Source: Furfurilactobacillus entadae
Lineage (GTDB): Bacteria; Bacillota; Bacilli; Lactobacillales; Lactobacillaceae
Reading direction: 5' to 3'
DNA length: 44,324 nucleotides
Assembly (NCBI RefSeq): GCF_045862745.1
Contig: NZ_BQXN01000020.1
Span: 1 to 44,324, forward strand
Part shown: positions 17,121 through 25,753 of the stretch, piece after piece
Layout: every line of letters starts with the position of its first letter
How positions within the stretch are numbered: the first letter of the stretch is position 1
Translations under genes and position numbers: made by a program
Notes under the pieces: generated by a model
Told to the model about the DNA's origin: nothing
Database searches by the model: none
The model's input: the letters and a program-made list of their open reading frames with translations, nothing else

Positions 17121-18875
17121 TTAATGCTCAGCTTCTTTAAGCAACGTGCCGAGCGCTGGTTGATCCTTTGTGTTGATCTTGTACTGTTTAGCGTAATCAT
17201 CAATTTGCGTTTGACTATACTTATCTGGATCCAGTGGCATGAAGCCGGTCGCAATTGGATCTGATGGATCAATTTGCGCATTCAGAAGGATCGGCTTTTT
17301 GTTGCCAGCTTCCTGCAACCGCTTGATTTCTTTAAACGTTGTTTCTAGGTCGGCTAACGTGGAAACGTTAAACCCGATTGCACCGAACCCATCGGCAACC
17401 TTTGCCCAGTCTGTCTCTGTAAGATCAACGCCATAGAAATGCTGTTTTGTTTGTTGTTGTTCATACCAAATGAAACCAAACCGTTCGTTTGAAAAGACGA
17501 TGTTAACAACAGGCAGTTCGTACCGAACTTCGGTAAGCAAATCTTGGATAACCATGGCAATGCCTCCGTCACCGGAGAACGTCCATGCTTGTGAATCTGG
17601 GAAGCTCAACGCCCCAGCAAGCCCTGCTGGTAACCCGTAACCCATGGTTGCAAACAAGCCTGAAAGAACAAATTTCTGGTTTTCGTCCATTTTGACACCA
17701 CGAACGGCAAATTCAGAAACATTCCCGGTGTCCACACCATACGTATCATTTGGACCAGCTAGTGCTCGAACCTGCTTCATGACAGCCTCAGGTTGCAAGC
17801 CAGTGCTTTCGTCTTGAGCACGAACATCAAGCCAGTTGAGCCAGTTTTCCCGGTTCTTACGGTTAGCACTGATCCACGCTTTGTTGGTTGCTGTTGCACC
17901 ACTGTCCATAAGGGCTTGCAGATACGTTTTCCCATCGCTAATGACCGTGTAATCAACGGGAACAACCTTACCAATATCAAAGCTATTATCGTTTACTTGA
18001 ATAATCTTAACGTCCTTTGGCCAGAACCGTGCAAACGGATATTCTGAACCAATAAAGATAATTAAGTCCGCTTCTTGAACGGCTTCGTAACCTGATTTCG
18101 AACCTAAGCGACCGTTCGTTCCAAGATAGTTAGGATGGTTTGTTTCCATGATTCCGGTTGCCGGGACCGTAGAAACAACAGGAATGTCAAACTGCTCTGA
18201 CACTGCGTCTAGTTCTTTTCGAGCGCCCTTCAACCCAGTTCCAACGTAAAACAATGGGTGGTTCGCTTCTTGAATAAGTTTAACGGTGTCCTTAACGACC
18301 TCTGGATCAATGGTTTCAGTAAATGAAGCTGAAACCGTTGCTGGTGTTTTTGGCAGTGAAAAGTCGATTTCTTCCGCAGAGAGGTTTTCAGGAATAGTGA
18401 CCACCGCAACGCCCTTCAACCGGTAAGCTTCACGAATCGCTTGGTTGATCACATACGGAATTTGGTCCGCTGTTGTTACCGTTCTGTTGTAAACAGCAAC
18501 GTCCGCAAACATTGGTCCTTCATCCATCTCTTGGAAGTAGTTCGTATTCATAATGTCTTGGCCAACTTGACCAACCAACGCAAGGACAGGAACGTGGTCC
18601 ATCTTTGCGTCATACAGGCCGTTGAAGAGGTGCGTTGCACCAGGACCCGCTGACCCAAACGCAACACCGATCTTTCCAGTCAGCTTCGCATCCGCCGAAG
18701 CAGCCATGGCCCCAACTTCTTCATGTCTGACCTGAATGTACTTAACCTTGTCTTGTTCTAAGTAAAGACCTTCAACAGTGTGGTTAATTGACCCACCCGG
18801 AATCCCATATACGTGATCAACATCCCATGATTCTAAGACTTTTACTAATGCTTGACCTGCAATCATTTTTGCCAT
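17121..18875 (-). CDS. pox: Pyruvate oxidase
   Basis: ThDP- and FAD-dependent enzyme that turns pyruvate, phosphate and O2 into acetyl phosphate, CO2 and H2O2. The 584-residue protein has the three-domain layout: the Pyr domain with catalytic Glu in VRHEEVGAMAAS near residue 53, FAD-binding middle domain (TGIMETNHPNYLGTNGRLG), and the ThDP motif GDGGIAMVIQDLLTEVRYELPV-N in the C-terminal part. FGSAGPGATHLFNGLYDA and the QEMDEGPMF loop are those of lactobacillar pyruvate oxidase rather than acetolactate synthase. Start at 18875 after AAGGAG. A cre-like palindrome lies upstream, consistent with CcpA control known for pox genes. Likely co-transcribed with ohr. Confidence 0.93.
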   Translation of the reverse strand: MAKMIAGQALVKVLESWDVDHVYGIPGGSINHTVEGLYLEQDKVKYIQVRHEEVGAMAASADAKLTGKIGVAFGSAGPGATHLFNGLYDAKMDHVPVLALVGQVGQDIMNTNYFQEMDEGPMFADVAVYNRTVTTADQIPYVINQAIREAYRLKGVAVVTIPENLSAEEIDFSLPKTPATVSASFTETIDPEVVKDTVKLIQEANHPLFYVGTGLKGARKELDAVSEQFDIPVVSTVPATGIMETNHPNYLGTNGRLGSKSGYEAVQEADLIIFIGSEYPFARFWPKDVKIIQVNDNSFDIGKVVPVDYTVISDGKTYLQALMDSGATATNKAWISANRKNRENWLNWLDVRAQDESTGLQPEAVMKQVRALAGPNDTYGVDTGNVSEFAVRGVKMDENQKFVLSGLFATMGYGLPAGLAGALSFPDSQAWTFSGDGGIAMVIQDLLTEVRYELPVVNIVFSNERFGFIWYEQQQTKQHFYGVDLTETDWAKVADGFGAIGFNVSTLADLETTFKEIKRLQEAGNKKPILLNAQIDPSDPIATGFMPLDPDKYSQTQIDDYAKQYKINTKDQPALGTLLKEAEH

Positions 18876-18911
18876 AAGACAGCATCTCCTTACTTTTTGT
18901 TAGGACAACGT

Positions 18912-18924
18912 AAGCGTAACGCTT
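18912..18924. promoter_or_regulatory. cre-like palindrome upstream of pox
   Basis: AAGCGTAACGCTT is a perfect 6-base-arm palindrome about 40 bases before the pox start. The core resembles a catabolite-responsive element (AARCG..CGCTT), but the outer positions of the TGWAARCGYTWNCW consensus do not match well, so this is tentative. Confidence 0.4.
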
Positions 18925-19057
18925 TCGTTGAAATTTTGCCAACAAGTTTATTCGGAAATTTACACCACCCGCAAACAATGAATATCACTGATGTTTATTT
19001 CAAATAATAGTGATTAAAACCTGAATTAAGCACGTCATAACAAGTTTTCAAATTAGA

Positions 19058-19085
19058 TTGCACATTATTTAATTTCTGATATAAT
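19058..19085 (+). promoter_or_regulatory. Promoter of the WxL cluster
   Basis: TTGCAC (19058-19063), 16-base spacer, perfect TATAAT (19080-19085). The leader of about 80 bases contains AATCTACT and AGTAGATT, which can pair just before the ribosome binding site. Confidence 0.75.
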
Positions 19086-19175
19086 TAACGAGGTTTAAGA
19101 TCTATCACATAAACAATCTACTTAATTTCCACCTTTAAAAACAACGAGTAGATTCACAATATGGAGGGACTTCAC

Positions 19176-19964
19176 ATGAAAACAACACGTCTTATTGCCT
19201 TAACCGCTTTGGCTAGCCTTGCTTTAGCTGCTGCGCCAACGGTTGCTCACGCTGACCGGTCTGCTTCAAACCAGTACGGTCCTGGGGATGCAACGAACAA
19301 CATTAGCGCAACCACAAAGGTCGGCCAAGGATTCATTTCTAGTGGAACATCATACAACGGTAACGCTTCTGGTGCCGCTGAAGGTAAGTCCACTGCTCAA
19401 TTTATGGTTGATGCTGGTCAATTAACCTTGGATAAAGTTCCTGACATGAACTTCCAAAACGGATCAGTTGCGAACATCGTGAGTGCTGACCAAACACTGG
19501 CATTAAAAGACAACACTGTAGGTAGCGGTGACAGTAAAAACAGTACTGCCTTCGATGGGAACAACAGCGGAACCTTATCCGTTACCGACTACACTGGTTC
19601 TAACAATGGTTGGACGGTCTTAGCCGCACTTGGTCAGTTCACTAGCAATAGTGGTGCTAGCAAGATCAACAACGCAACGTTGAACTTAAGTGCAAGCAAC
19701 CAAAAGTCCTTAGTTAGCGGCACCGCTGCGGCAAAGAACATTAGCTTGAACTCTGCGTCAACTGCTGACGCAACGACGTGGCCAACTGCCTCTGTTCTTT
19801 GGAGCACTAATAAGAACACTGGTGAAGGGACCAACACGGAAGACTTCGTTTCTGCTGCCAACACGTTGACGATCAAGCAACAAAACGACATTCAACCAAC
19901 AACGTACCAAGCAAACTTATTCTGGACGTTGCAAAATGCCCCAACTGCTACACCAGCGAACTAA
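19176..19964 (+). CDS. WxL-domain cell-surface protein
   Basis: Secreted protein of 262 residues that binds the cell wall through a C-terminal WxL domain. It has a clear signal peptide (MKTTRLIALTALASLALAAA, cleavage near AHA-D), followed by a Ser/Asn/Gly/Thr-rich mature part. The two WxL signatures are NNGWTVLAAL and the terminal YQANLFWTLQN. LTLDKVPDMNF matches the equivalent block in the paralogue at 21-22.7 kb. The start at 19176 follows GGAGGG; an in-frame ATG at 19161 overlaps that site and is rejected. First gene of a WxL cluster; a hairpin follows before the next gene. Confidence 0.93.
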   Translation: MKTTRLIALTALASLALAAAPTVAHADRSASNQYGPGDATNNISATTKVGQGFISSGTSYNGNASGAAEGKSTAQFMVDAGQLTLDKVPDMNFQNGSVANIVSADQTLALKDNTVGSGDSKNSTAFDGNNSGTLSVTDYTGSNNGWTVLAALGQFTSNSGASKINNATLNLSASNQKSLVSGTAAAKNISLNSASTADATTWPTASVLWSTNKNTGEGTNTEDFVSAANTLTIKQQNDIQPTTYQANLFWTLQNAPTATPAN

Positions 19965-19966
19965 TA

Positions 19967-20009
19967 CGAAAGAGCCGAATAACCAACTGGTTAATCGGCT
20001 CTTTTCATC
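19967..20009 (+). terminator. Hairpin between the first WxL gene and the DUF916 gene
   Basis: AAAGAGCCGA..TAACC and GGTTA.TCGGCTCTTTTC form a stem with T run 12 bases before the next gene. It probably ends most transcripts of the first gene and lets a fraction continue into the next two. Confidence 0.8.
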
Positions 20010-20021
20010 AGGAGATCAACT

Positions 20022-21056
20022 ATGCAGACTATTAAACGGGTGTTGACCACCCTCCTCTTTGTTTCACTCTTTTTAATCGTCCCCCAGACGGTTTTCGCTG
20101 AAACAAGTCCAACCACTGGTGCCGGCTTTACCATCACACCAGAATTCCCCAAAAATCAGCTCCCGGACGAGACTAGTTTCTTTGACCTAAAGGTTACCCC
20201 TGACCAGACCCAAGAACTGACGGTGGTGGTCGCTAATAAAACAAACCAGGCTCGCTCATTGACGGTTCAACCGACAAACGCAACAACCGGGGACAACGGG
20301 GTCGTTGTGTATACGCCAAACAAAAAGCGCGACTCATCCGCAAAGTACACGTTTACACAGCTAACGTCGAAGGCAGTAACCGTCAAGTTAGCCGCTAATG
20401 AGGCCAAACCAATTACGTTTACCACCCAGATTCCCAAAAAAGGCTTCCAGGGTCAAATCCTCGGCGGTATCTTTGTTTCTGACCCCGCAACCCACAAGGC
20501 AACGGGGCAAACTAAGGGCTTTAAGATCAATAACCGCTACTCAATGGTTCTTGGGGTGCGGTTACAAGAAAACCCCAATAAAAAGGTTACCCCCGACCTG
20601 GCCTTGAACCAAGTTCGTGCAGGTGAAGTTGCCGGTGATGGTGCCGTGCTAGCAAACCTACAAAACAAGGCCCCCGTTCTCTTTGGGAAAATGTCCATCA
20701 CGGGCCGGGTTTATCCTCGCAACAGTTCGAACCAGTTATACAAGACCACCAAGCATGACTACGCAATGGCACCAAATAGTAATTTCAACTACGCCATCTC
20801 CACAGGTCATCATCGGTTAAAGGCCGGCAAGTACACGTTGAAACTAACGGCCACATCAGCTAAACGAAGCTGGAAATTCACCAAAAACTTTACCATTTCA
20901 CAAAAGGAAGCCGATAAGTACAATAAGCAACTGACCAATGTTAAACATAATTGGACTTGGTTATACGTTCTGCTTGCGATTCTCGGCGCCCTCTTACTTG
21001 CTGGTATTAGCTTTTGGTTAGGTCGCAGAAATAAAAACGATCACTCAGCAAACTAG
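20022..21056 (+). CDS. WxL-interacting protein (DUF916/DUF3324), membrane anchored
   Basis: A 344-residue surface protein of the DUF916 plus DUF3324 family, which partners WxL proteins and binds peptidoglycan or a host ligand in characterised enterococcal clusters. Signal peptide MQTIKRVLTTLLFVSLFLIV with cleavage near VFA-E; FTITPEFPKNQLPDETSFFDLKV is the DUF916 entry motif; IPKKGFQGQILGGIFVS is its centre; NRYSMVLGVRLQE starts the DUF3324 half. A C-terminal helix (WLYVLLAILGALLLAGISFWL) with GRRNKND positive tail anchors it in the membrane. Start at 20022 after AGGAG. Nineteen bases upstream of the second WxL gene. Confidence 0.93.
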   Translation: MQTIKRVLTTLLFVSLFLIVPQTVFAETSPTTGAGFTITPEFPKNQLPDETSFFDLKVTPDQTQELTVVVANKTNQARSLTVQPTNATTGDNGVVVYTPNKKRDSSAKYTFTQLTSKAVTVKLAANEAKPITFTTQIPKKGFQGQILGGIFVSDPATHKATGQTKGFKINNRYSMVLGVRLQENPNKKVTPDLALNQVRAGEVAGDGAVLANLQNKAPVLFGKMSITGRVYPRNSSNQLYKTTKHDYAMAPNSNFNYAISTGHHRLKAGKYTLKLTATSAKRSWKFTKNFTISQKEADKYNKQLTNVKHNWTWLYVLLAILGALLLAGISFWLGRRNKNDHSAN

Positions 21057-21075
21057 TAAGGAGGAGGATTGCCCC

Positions 21076-22692
21076 GTGAAATATAAACGCCATTTACCAT
21101 GGTTGACCGGCTTATTAACCACGATGTTTATTTTTCTATCAGTTAGTATTCCCGTTAACGCCGCTGATTACCCAAACACCAACCCGCCCAGTGCGGCACC
21201 CGTTTCCGGGTTCTTTTCTCAGTGGACTGGTGGGTTTCAGCAACAGCCTGTGGATACAAATTCCGTGGCGGACGCTGCATATACGCTAAAGCTGAGTACA
21301 GTTCGGGCGACGTTCTTTCTCACTGCCGATCAGGGGGATCCCACCGTTACCTGGAATTGGTCAGAAAACAACTCTGCTTGGAAGCCCGTGACCAATGGTT
21401 CTGGTTCGTCCGGCACTGCCACCGTTTCAGCTAATAATCCTGATAGCAACCATCAAAATTCGTCATTAACAAACACGTTTAAAAACGATGGCAAAGCACA
21501 CACGATTTACTACCAAGCCCAGTTACATTATTCTGGCGGCTGGTTCGGTGTTGGTGCCAATACCTACTATTCGAACGTTGTTAAAGTTCAAATTTCACCT
21601 GAGATCGTTCACGCTACTGACCTTTCGTTAAGCGTTGATAACCCGAACCTGCCTAACGGGCATTCAGAAGTCGTCCACCCGACGTTGACCCCCGCCCAGG
21701 CAACGGATAAAATCACGTGGTCAATTGCTAACCCAGATGGTTCAGCCACCAACGTAGCAACCATTTCAGATACTGGGTTAGTCACGGCTAGCAGTGAGAC
21801 CTCAAAATATGGCCCAGTCGTGGTTACCGCACAGGTAAGTGGCCTCACCCGGACGTTAAAAATGTTTATCGGGGGGTTACAAGACACCAAGGCGTTAGAA
21901 AACGGGAAAACCAATCCGTCATTTGAAGTCAACGGTTATACCAAAGGCACGACAGTCAGCGCTTGGCACCATAAGCTGGCTAACGGTACCGATGAAGTCA
22001 TTAAGGATGGGCAAACCTTAGCTGATGGAACCAAAGTTAGTGTCTCAACCGACGCCGCCACCGGCATTAGCAACGGTGTTTTGACCCTCGATAAAACGTC
22101 AATTAAGGAAGATAAAAGTACGTACTACGCAGAATTAATGGTGCCTGTTCCTGGAACCTCTGCTCAAAAAGATCAAACGAACACAGCCACCCTTAGTGTC
22201 ACTCCCAACTCACTCACATTAGATGGCGTCCCTGACTTTAGCTTTGGGTCAACAAATCGCTCCGTCCCAATTAACGATATTGTTCAGGGGACAACGTTGA
22301 CCACAACAACCCCATTCACCGGTCCCAAGACAACGTATGACGGGAACGGTAAGGGCGCCCTCCAAGTTACTGATCCGCGCGGAAGCGGTGCTGGGTGGAC
22401 GCTCTACGCTAGCATGACTCCATTTAACAATGCGACTGATAAAAGTGCGCTGGGGGCTAACGGGGGCATCACCCTCAATCTCCTTTCATCAAACGGTGCA
22501 ATCAATAACGTGGCCGTTCGTAACGATGGTTCACAAACGTTGGTTCTTCAACAACAAGCGACGAGTACCGCAACGTCGTCTTTAGATTTATCACCGTCAA
22601 CACTAAAAATTGCCCCAACACCGTTAGTTTCACCCGGTTTGTACCAGTCCACGATTACATGGACACTCGCAAACGTTCCAAACGCAAGTTAG
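21076..22692 (+). CDS. Large WxL-domain surface protein with Big2-like domain
   Basis: A 538-residue secreted wall protein. Signal peptide MKYKRHLPWLTGLLTTMFIF with cleavage near VNA-A. The mature part begins with an aromatic-rich region (residues about 30-175), then a bacterial Ig-like (Big2) block at about 175-265 (LSVDNPNLP..ITWSIANPDG..VATISDTGLVTA), a linker, and a C-terminal WxL domain with GAGWTLYASM and YQSTITWTLANVP. GTG start at 21076 follows AAGGAGGAGG at 21056-21066, overlapping the end of the DUF916 gene, so translation of the two is linked. Presumably an adhesin or wall-structure protein. Confidence 0.92.
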   Translation: MKYKRHLPWLTGLLTTMFIFLSVSIPVNAADYPNTNPPSAAPVSGFFSQWTGGFQQQPVDTNSVADAAYTLKLSTVRATFFLTADQGDPTVTWNWSENNSAWKPVTNGSGSSGTATVSANNPDSNHQNSSLTNTFKNDGKAHTIYYQAQLHYSGGWFGVGANTYYSNVVKVQISPEIVHATDLSLSVDNPNLPNGHSEVVHPTLTPAQATDKITWSIANPDGSATNVATISDTGLVTASSETSKYGPVVVTAQVSGLTRTLKMFIGGLQDTKALENGKTNPSFEVNGYTKGTTVSAWHHKLANGTDEVIKDGQTLADGTKVSVSTDAATGISNGVLTLDKTSIKEDKSTYYAELMVPVPGTSAQKDQTNTATLSVTPNSLTLDGVPDFSFGSTNRSVPINDIVQGTTLTTTTPFTGPKTTYDGNGKGALQVTDPRGSGAGWTLYASMTPFNNATDKSALGANGGITLNLLSSNGAINNVAVRNDGSQTLVLQQQATSTATSSLDLSPSTLKIAPTPLVSPGLYQSTITWTLANVPNAS

Positions 22693-22701
22693 GGCTGACC
22701 A

Positions 22702-22738
22702 TAAAAAAGAGGCATCCAACTGGAGGCCTCTTTTTTAT
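22702..22738 (+). terminator. Terminator of the WxL cluster
   Basis: AAAAAAGAGGC and GCCTCTTTTTT pair around a short loop, directly after the last WxL stop codon. Confidence 0.9.
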
Positions 22739-22803
22739 GTGTTCGATCAGCAATTGCTGTACTCCATTTAGCGTTGTATGTTGCCGGCACTTCTCAACTG
22801 CCC

Positions 22804-23187
22804 TCACTCATTCAATACCTTAACCGCCCTAATTTGTTCCATGTGCACATTGGTTTCCCCAACAATAATCACATCTTCACGCCCTTGCCCCATAATTCTG
22901 CCTTCAATGACAGCTGGCAACCCATTTTCCACACTCATTTCGTTCAGAAAAATGGCGACTGCCTTTTGCTTCAAAATTGCCTGACCCACGGCCGTAAAAA
23001 TTGCTTCTTGGCCCATTGGGTCTACGGCCACACGGGCATCACGTTCATTCTCAGCCAACGTTTGCTTATTAAGGGCGCTTGTATGGTCCGACAAGTAATA
23101 CCCCTGCCATTTAAGCATGCCACGATCCTGATAATCATGATGGAAAAACATCTTGACCAACTCTGGATCATACTCACCGGGCTTCAT
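22804..23187 (-). CDS. YolD-like protein of the SOS polymerase operon
   Basis: A 127-residue protein of the YolD-like family, usually encoded beside Y-family polymerases and of unproven function (proposed polymerase accessory factor). DRGMLKWQGYYLSDHTSAL near residue 25 is the family entry motif. The start at 23187 follows GGAGG and lies inside the last codons of the preceding gene (overlap 14 bases), so the three genes are translated as a coupled unit. The same promoter and LexA box at 24.84 kb should control it. Confidence 0.85.
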   Translation of the reverse strand: MKPGEYDPELVKMFFHHDYQDRGMLKWQGYYLSDHTSALNKQTLAENERDARVAVDPMGQEAIFTAVGQAILKQKAVAIFLNEMSVENGLPAVIEGRIMGQGREDVIIVGETNVHMEQIRAVKVLNE

Positions 23188-23500
23188 CGGGATGCCGCCT
23201 CCGTTCAATTAAGCGTTGGCTTTCGGGCCACCGCTGCTGCTGAAAATTCAAAAAAACAAGCGTTAACTTTGTCCGTAACCGTAACTTAGCAATGAGCGCT
23301 TCTAAATAGGCTAACTGGTAATCGGTCACTGAATGCAATGGCACTGATCTTTCCCGGTGGCCCTGTTTAAGCGAATTGAAAAAGAAATTATATTGTTTGT
23401 CGTACGGATCATCGGCAACGAGAATCCAGTAACGGGTGTGCGGCTGCCGCAAAAAGAGTGGCTCAATTCGCTCATAAATGAGCCGACTTTCATCAATCAT
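23174..23500 (-). CDS. Unknown 108-residue protein of the SOS operon
   Basis: A protein I do not recognise. It is rich in charged and aromatic residues (RIEPLFLRQPHTRYWILVAD, DKQYNFFFNSLKQ), has no membrane helix, and ends in a basic, arginine-rich tail. The start at 23500 follows CGGAGG; ATGATTGATG there overlaps the TGA of the polymerase gene by eight bases, and its 3' end overlaps the YolD-like gene. The tight overlaps on both sides show that it is a real member of the operon, likely induced by DNA damage and perhaps a polymerase partner. Confidence 0.8.
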   Translation of the reverse strand: MIDESRLIYERIEPLFLRQPHTRYWILVADDPYDKQYNFFFNSLKQGHRERSVPLHSVTDYQLAYLEALIAKLRLRTKLTLVFLNFQQQRWPESQRLIERRRHPDEAR

Positions 23501-24803
23501 AGGCGTTTCCTCCGTTATGGCCACCAACCAGCGCTGCACGGTCAAGGGCCGTCCCGCCAGTTTCGGTACTCCGTGCGTACACCAGGGCCTTGAAACCAAA
23601 CCGATGCCGCAGATCGTCAATCGTTGCTTCCACCTGGTGCTTTTTTTCCTGTGCTTCAGGATCAACAAATAAATTTAGTTGCCGGTAAGTCACAGCCGAT
23701 AAATTTGCGCCCGCCACCGCAATGTTTCGAACCGCTTCACCGTGCCAGTGTTTACGAAACAGGTAGGTCAGACCACGGACGATTTCTTCATGATCATTGG
23801 TTGCGTCTAACCGTAATTGTTGATGAAACCCACCGCGGCCGGTCCTCTCCTTCACGCCATACGAAAACCCAATACTGAGTGAAACACTGGCCGTTAGCTT
23901 TTCATGGCCACGTAATCGTGAGGCAAGCTGCTCCCCGATTTCTTTGATGACCAGTTCAATTTCGTGCTGATCATCATAATCCCTTGGTAACACTTGCGAA
24001 TTACTGAAGCCTGCTGATTTCACATCAACCCGCTCCCGCAATTCTGCCCGGTCAATCCCCCATGATAGTGCAAACAGTTGGGCACCGATCATCCCCATTT
24101 CCTGCTTTAACATGTACGGATTGGCATGTGCTAACTCGTTCATGTTGGTAATTCCTAACCGTCGAAGATGCTCAGCTGTGCGCCGACCAATACTCCAAAC
24201 AGAAGTCATTTCTTTAATGCACCAAATCGTTTGTGGGACCGTTGCATAACTAATTTGACCAATAAAGTTCTCCGCATGCTTTGCATAAATGTCTAGGGCA
24301 ATCTTCGCCTGGGCCGGGTTCTCACCGATCCCAACCGTGACGTAAAGCCCAAAACGTTCATAAACCGTATGCTGAATCACTTGCGCAACTGCGACGGGTG
24401 ACGCCCCAAACTGCCGCCACGACTTTGTTAGGTCTAAGATCGATTCATCAATTGAGTACGGCCACAAGTCTTCATCAGCCACAAACTGACGAAAGACGTT
24501 ATTAATTTCAAGGTTACGTTTGATGTATAAATTCATTCGCGGCGGCACCACCTTTATGCTGGCATCCTCCGGCAAATCACGTTGACGGGAGACATTGGCC
24601 CGCAGATTAAACCGCCGTTTTGCTTCAGGTGACGTGGCCAAGATGAGACCACCGTTAGTGTTCTCCTGCTCGCTCATCACCACAAGGCAAACATCTAGCG
24701 GATCCCAACCACGCATGCTGGCCTCAACGCTGGCATAAAAGGACTTATTGTCAACGGCGAAAAAGACACCGCGTGGTTCCACATCATAGTCATAGTCTGC
24801 CAT
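23493..24803 (-). CDS. Y-family DNA polymerase (UmuC/DinB type)
   Basis: Error-prone translesion polymerase of 436 residues. Catalytic acidic residues lie in FFAVDNKSFYASVEA near residue 15 and in YSIDESILDLT near residue 118, where SIDES replaces the more usual SVDEA/SVDES. A C-terminal QLNLF is a canonical sliding-clamp binding motif. The ImpB/MucB/SamB-type little-finger domain follows GIGENPAQAKIALDIYAKH. Gram-positive UmuC proteins of this type (UvrX-like) occur with YolD-like partners, as here. The start at 24803 follows GGGAG. Induction by DNA damage is supported by the LexA/DinR box in its promoter. Confidence 0.93.
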   Translation of the reverse strand: MADYDYDVEPRGVFFAVDNKSFYASVEASMRGWDPLDVCLVVMSEQENTNGGLILATSPEAKRRFNLRANVSRQRDLPEDASIKVVPPRMNLYIKRNLEINNVFRQFVADEDLWPYSIDESILDLTKSWRQFGASPVAVAQVIQHTVYERFGLYVTVGIGENPAQAKIALDIYAKHAENFIGQISYATVPQTIWCIKEMTSVWSIGRRTAEHLRRLGITNMNELAHANPYMLKQEMGMIGAQLFALSWGIDRAELRERVDVKSAGFSNSQVLPRDYDDQHEIELVIKEIGEQLASRLRGHEKLTASVSLSIGFSYGVKERTGRGGFHQQLRLDATNDHEEIVRGLTYLFRKHWHGEAVRNIAVAGANLSAVTYRQLNLFVDPEAQEKKHQVEATIDDLRHRFGFKALVYARSTETGGTALDRAALVGGHNGGNAYD

Positions 24804-24836
24804 TTGCTCACGCTCCCTGTTTTGATTTCAATTTAC

Positions 24837-24865
24837 ATTATACAAACGTATGTTCGCTTTAACAA
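24837..24865 (-). promoter_or_regulatory. SOS promoter with LexA/DinR box in the spacer
   Basis: Minus strand has TTGTTA (24860-24865), a 17-base spacer and perfect TATAAT (24837-24842). The spacer contains CGAACATACGTTTG (24843-24856), one base away in each half at most from the Gram-positive LexA box CGAAC-N4-GTTCG. LexA bound here would block the promoter directly. Confidence 0.9.
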
Positions 24866-24964
24866 CAAACTTTCCTCGTTATCTTCATAAATATCATTTC
24901 CAGTCATTTTATTAATGACGGCGTATACTAAACTGAATTATTAAACTCATAGGGAAGTGTTCAC

Positions 24965-25648
24965 ATGCAATCACTTAAAAAACAGCCCATTTACGAGTCC
25001 CTCTTGATTGGTGTTTTGCTAGCCGGCGTTGGCGGCTACCTTGATGCCTACACATACATTTTTCACGGTGAAGTCTTTGCCAGCTTACAATCTGGGAACG
25101 TCATTTTGCTTGGATTAAACCTGGCAGACGGACACTTTGCCAAGACCATCGCCTACCTCATCCCAATTCTGTGCTTTATCCTTGGTGCTGGGTTGGCTAA
25201 TCTCATTGAGCAACGGTTCAACCGACCGGGCCACCTCATTTGGCAGGAAATTAGCATTATCGCGGAACTCGTCGGTATTTTTGCCATTGATCTCTTGTTA
25301 CCGATTCTTCCCAGTCATGGAATCACCAGCGGGTTATCACTATTTGCCGCGTTCCAAGTCCACACATTTCGTGTTCTAAATAACCACCCTTACAACACAA
25401 CCATGACAACCGGTAACCTTCGCACAGTTGGTGCCGCGTTATTTAACCTTCTTCTTGGTCATGGTGCTAAGGCAACGAATCACGTTTTGCTTCGTGACAG
25501 TTTTTGGGTGGCTGCGAGTTTTGGAATTGGCGCCTTTGTTTCAACTTGGTTAACACGCTTGATCGGCCCACAATCACTGCTTGGTGTTGTCGTCACGTTA
25601 CTAATCGTCTTACTCCTAATGATATGGGATCAGCATCACGGTAACTAA
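24965..25648 (+). CDS. DUF1275 (YoaK-like) membrane protein
   Basis: A 227-residue membrane protein of the DUF1275 family, function unproven. It shows the family features GYLDAYTYIFHGEVFASLQSGN near residue 25, the QVHTFR and TTMTTGNLRTVG blocks in the middle, and six hydrophobic segments. The start follows AGGGAAG. Single gene with a terminator. Divergent from the SOS operon; the inverted repeat GTCATT-N5-AATGAC (24903-24919) upstream could be an operator. Confidence 0.9.
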   Translation: MQSLKKQPIYESLLIGVLLAGVGGYLDAYTYIFHGEVFASLQSGNVILLGLNLADGHFAKTIAYLIPILCFILGAGLANLIEQRFNRPGHLIWQEISIIAELVGIFAIDLLLPILPSHGITSGLSLFAAFQVHTFRVLNNHPYNTTMTTGNLRTVGAALFNLLLGHGAKATNHVLLRDSFWVAASFGIGAFVSTWLTRLIGPQSLLGVVVTLLIVLLLMIWDQHHGN

Positions 25649-25661
25649 CCCAACTTAATTA

Positions 25662-25707
25662 CAAGAACCCCCTAGAGCTGGCTTTTGTCCAACTCTGGGG
25701 GGTTCTT
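25662..25707. terminator. Terminator between DUF1275 gene and aspD
   Basis: AAGAACCCCC and GGGGGTTCTT pair, with AGAG/CTCT inside. It has A and T neighbours on both sides, so it can serve both convergent genes. Confidence 0.85.
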
Positions 25708-25753
25708 CATCGTAACAGGGATTTTCTTTTTACTTTACCTCTTTTGTTAGCGC

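Noticed and set aside
23174..23668. Longer form of the 108-residue SOS protein
   Set aside because: The extra N-terminus is out-of-frame polymerase sequence; the ATG at 23500 has CGGAGG and the typical overlap.
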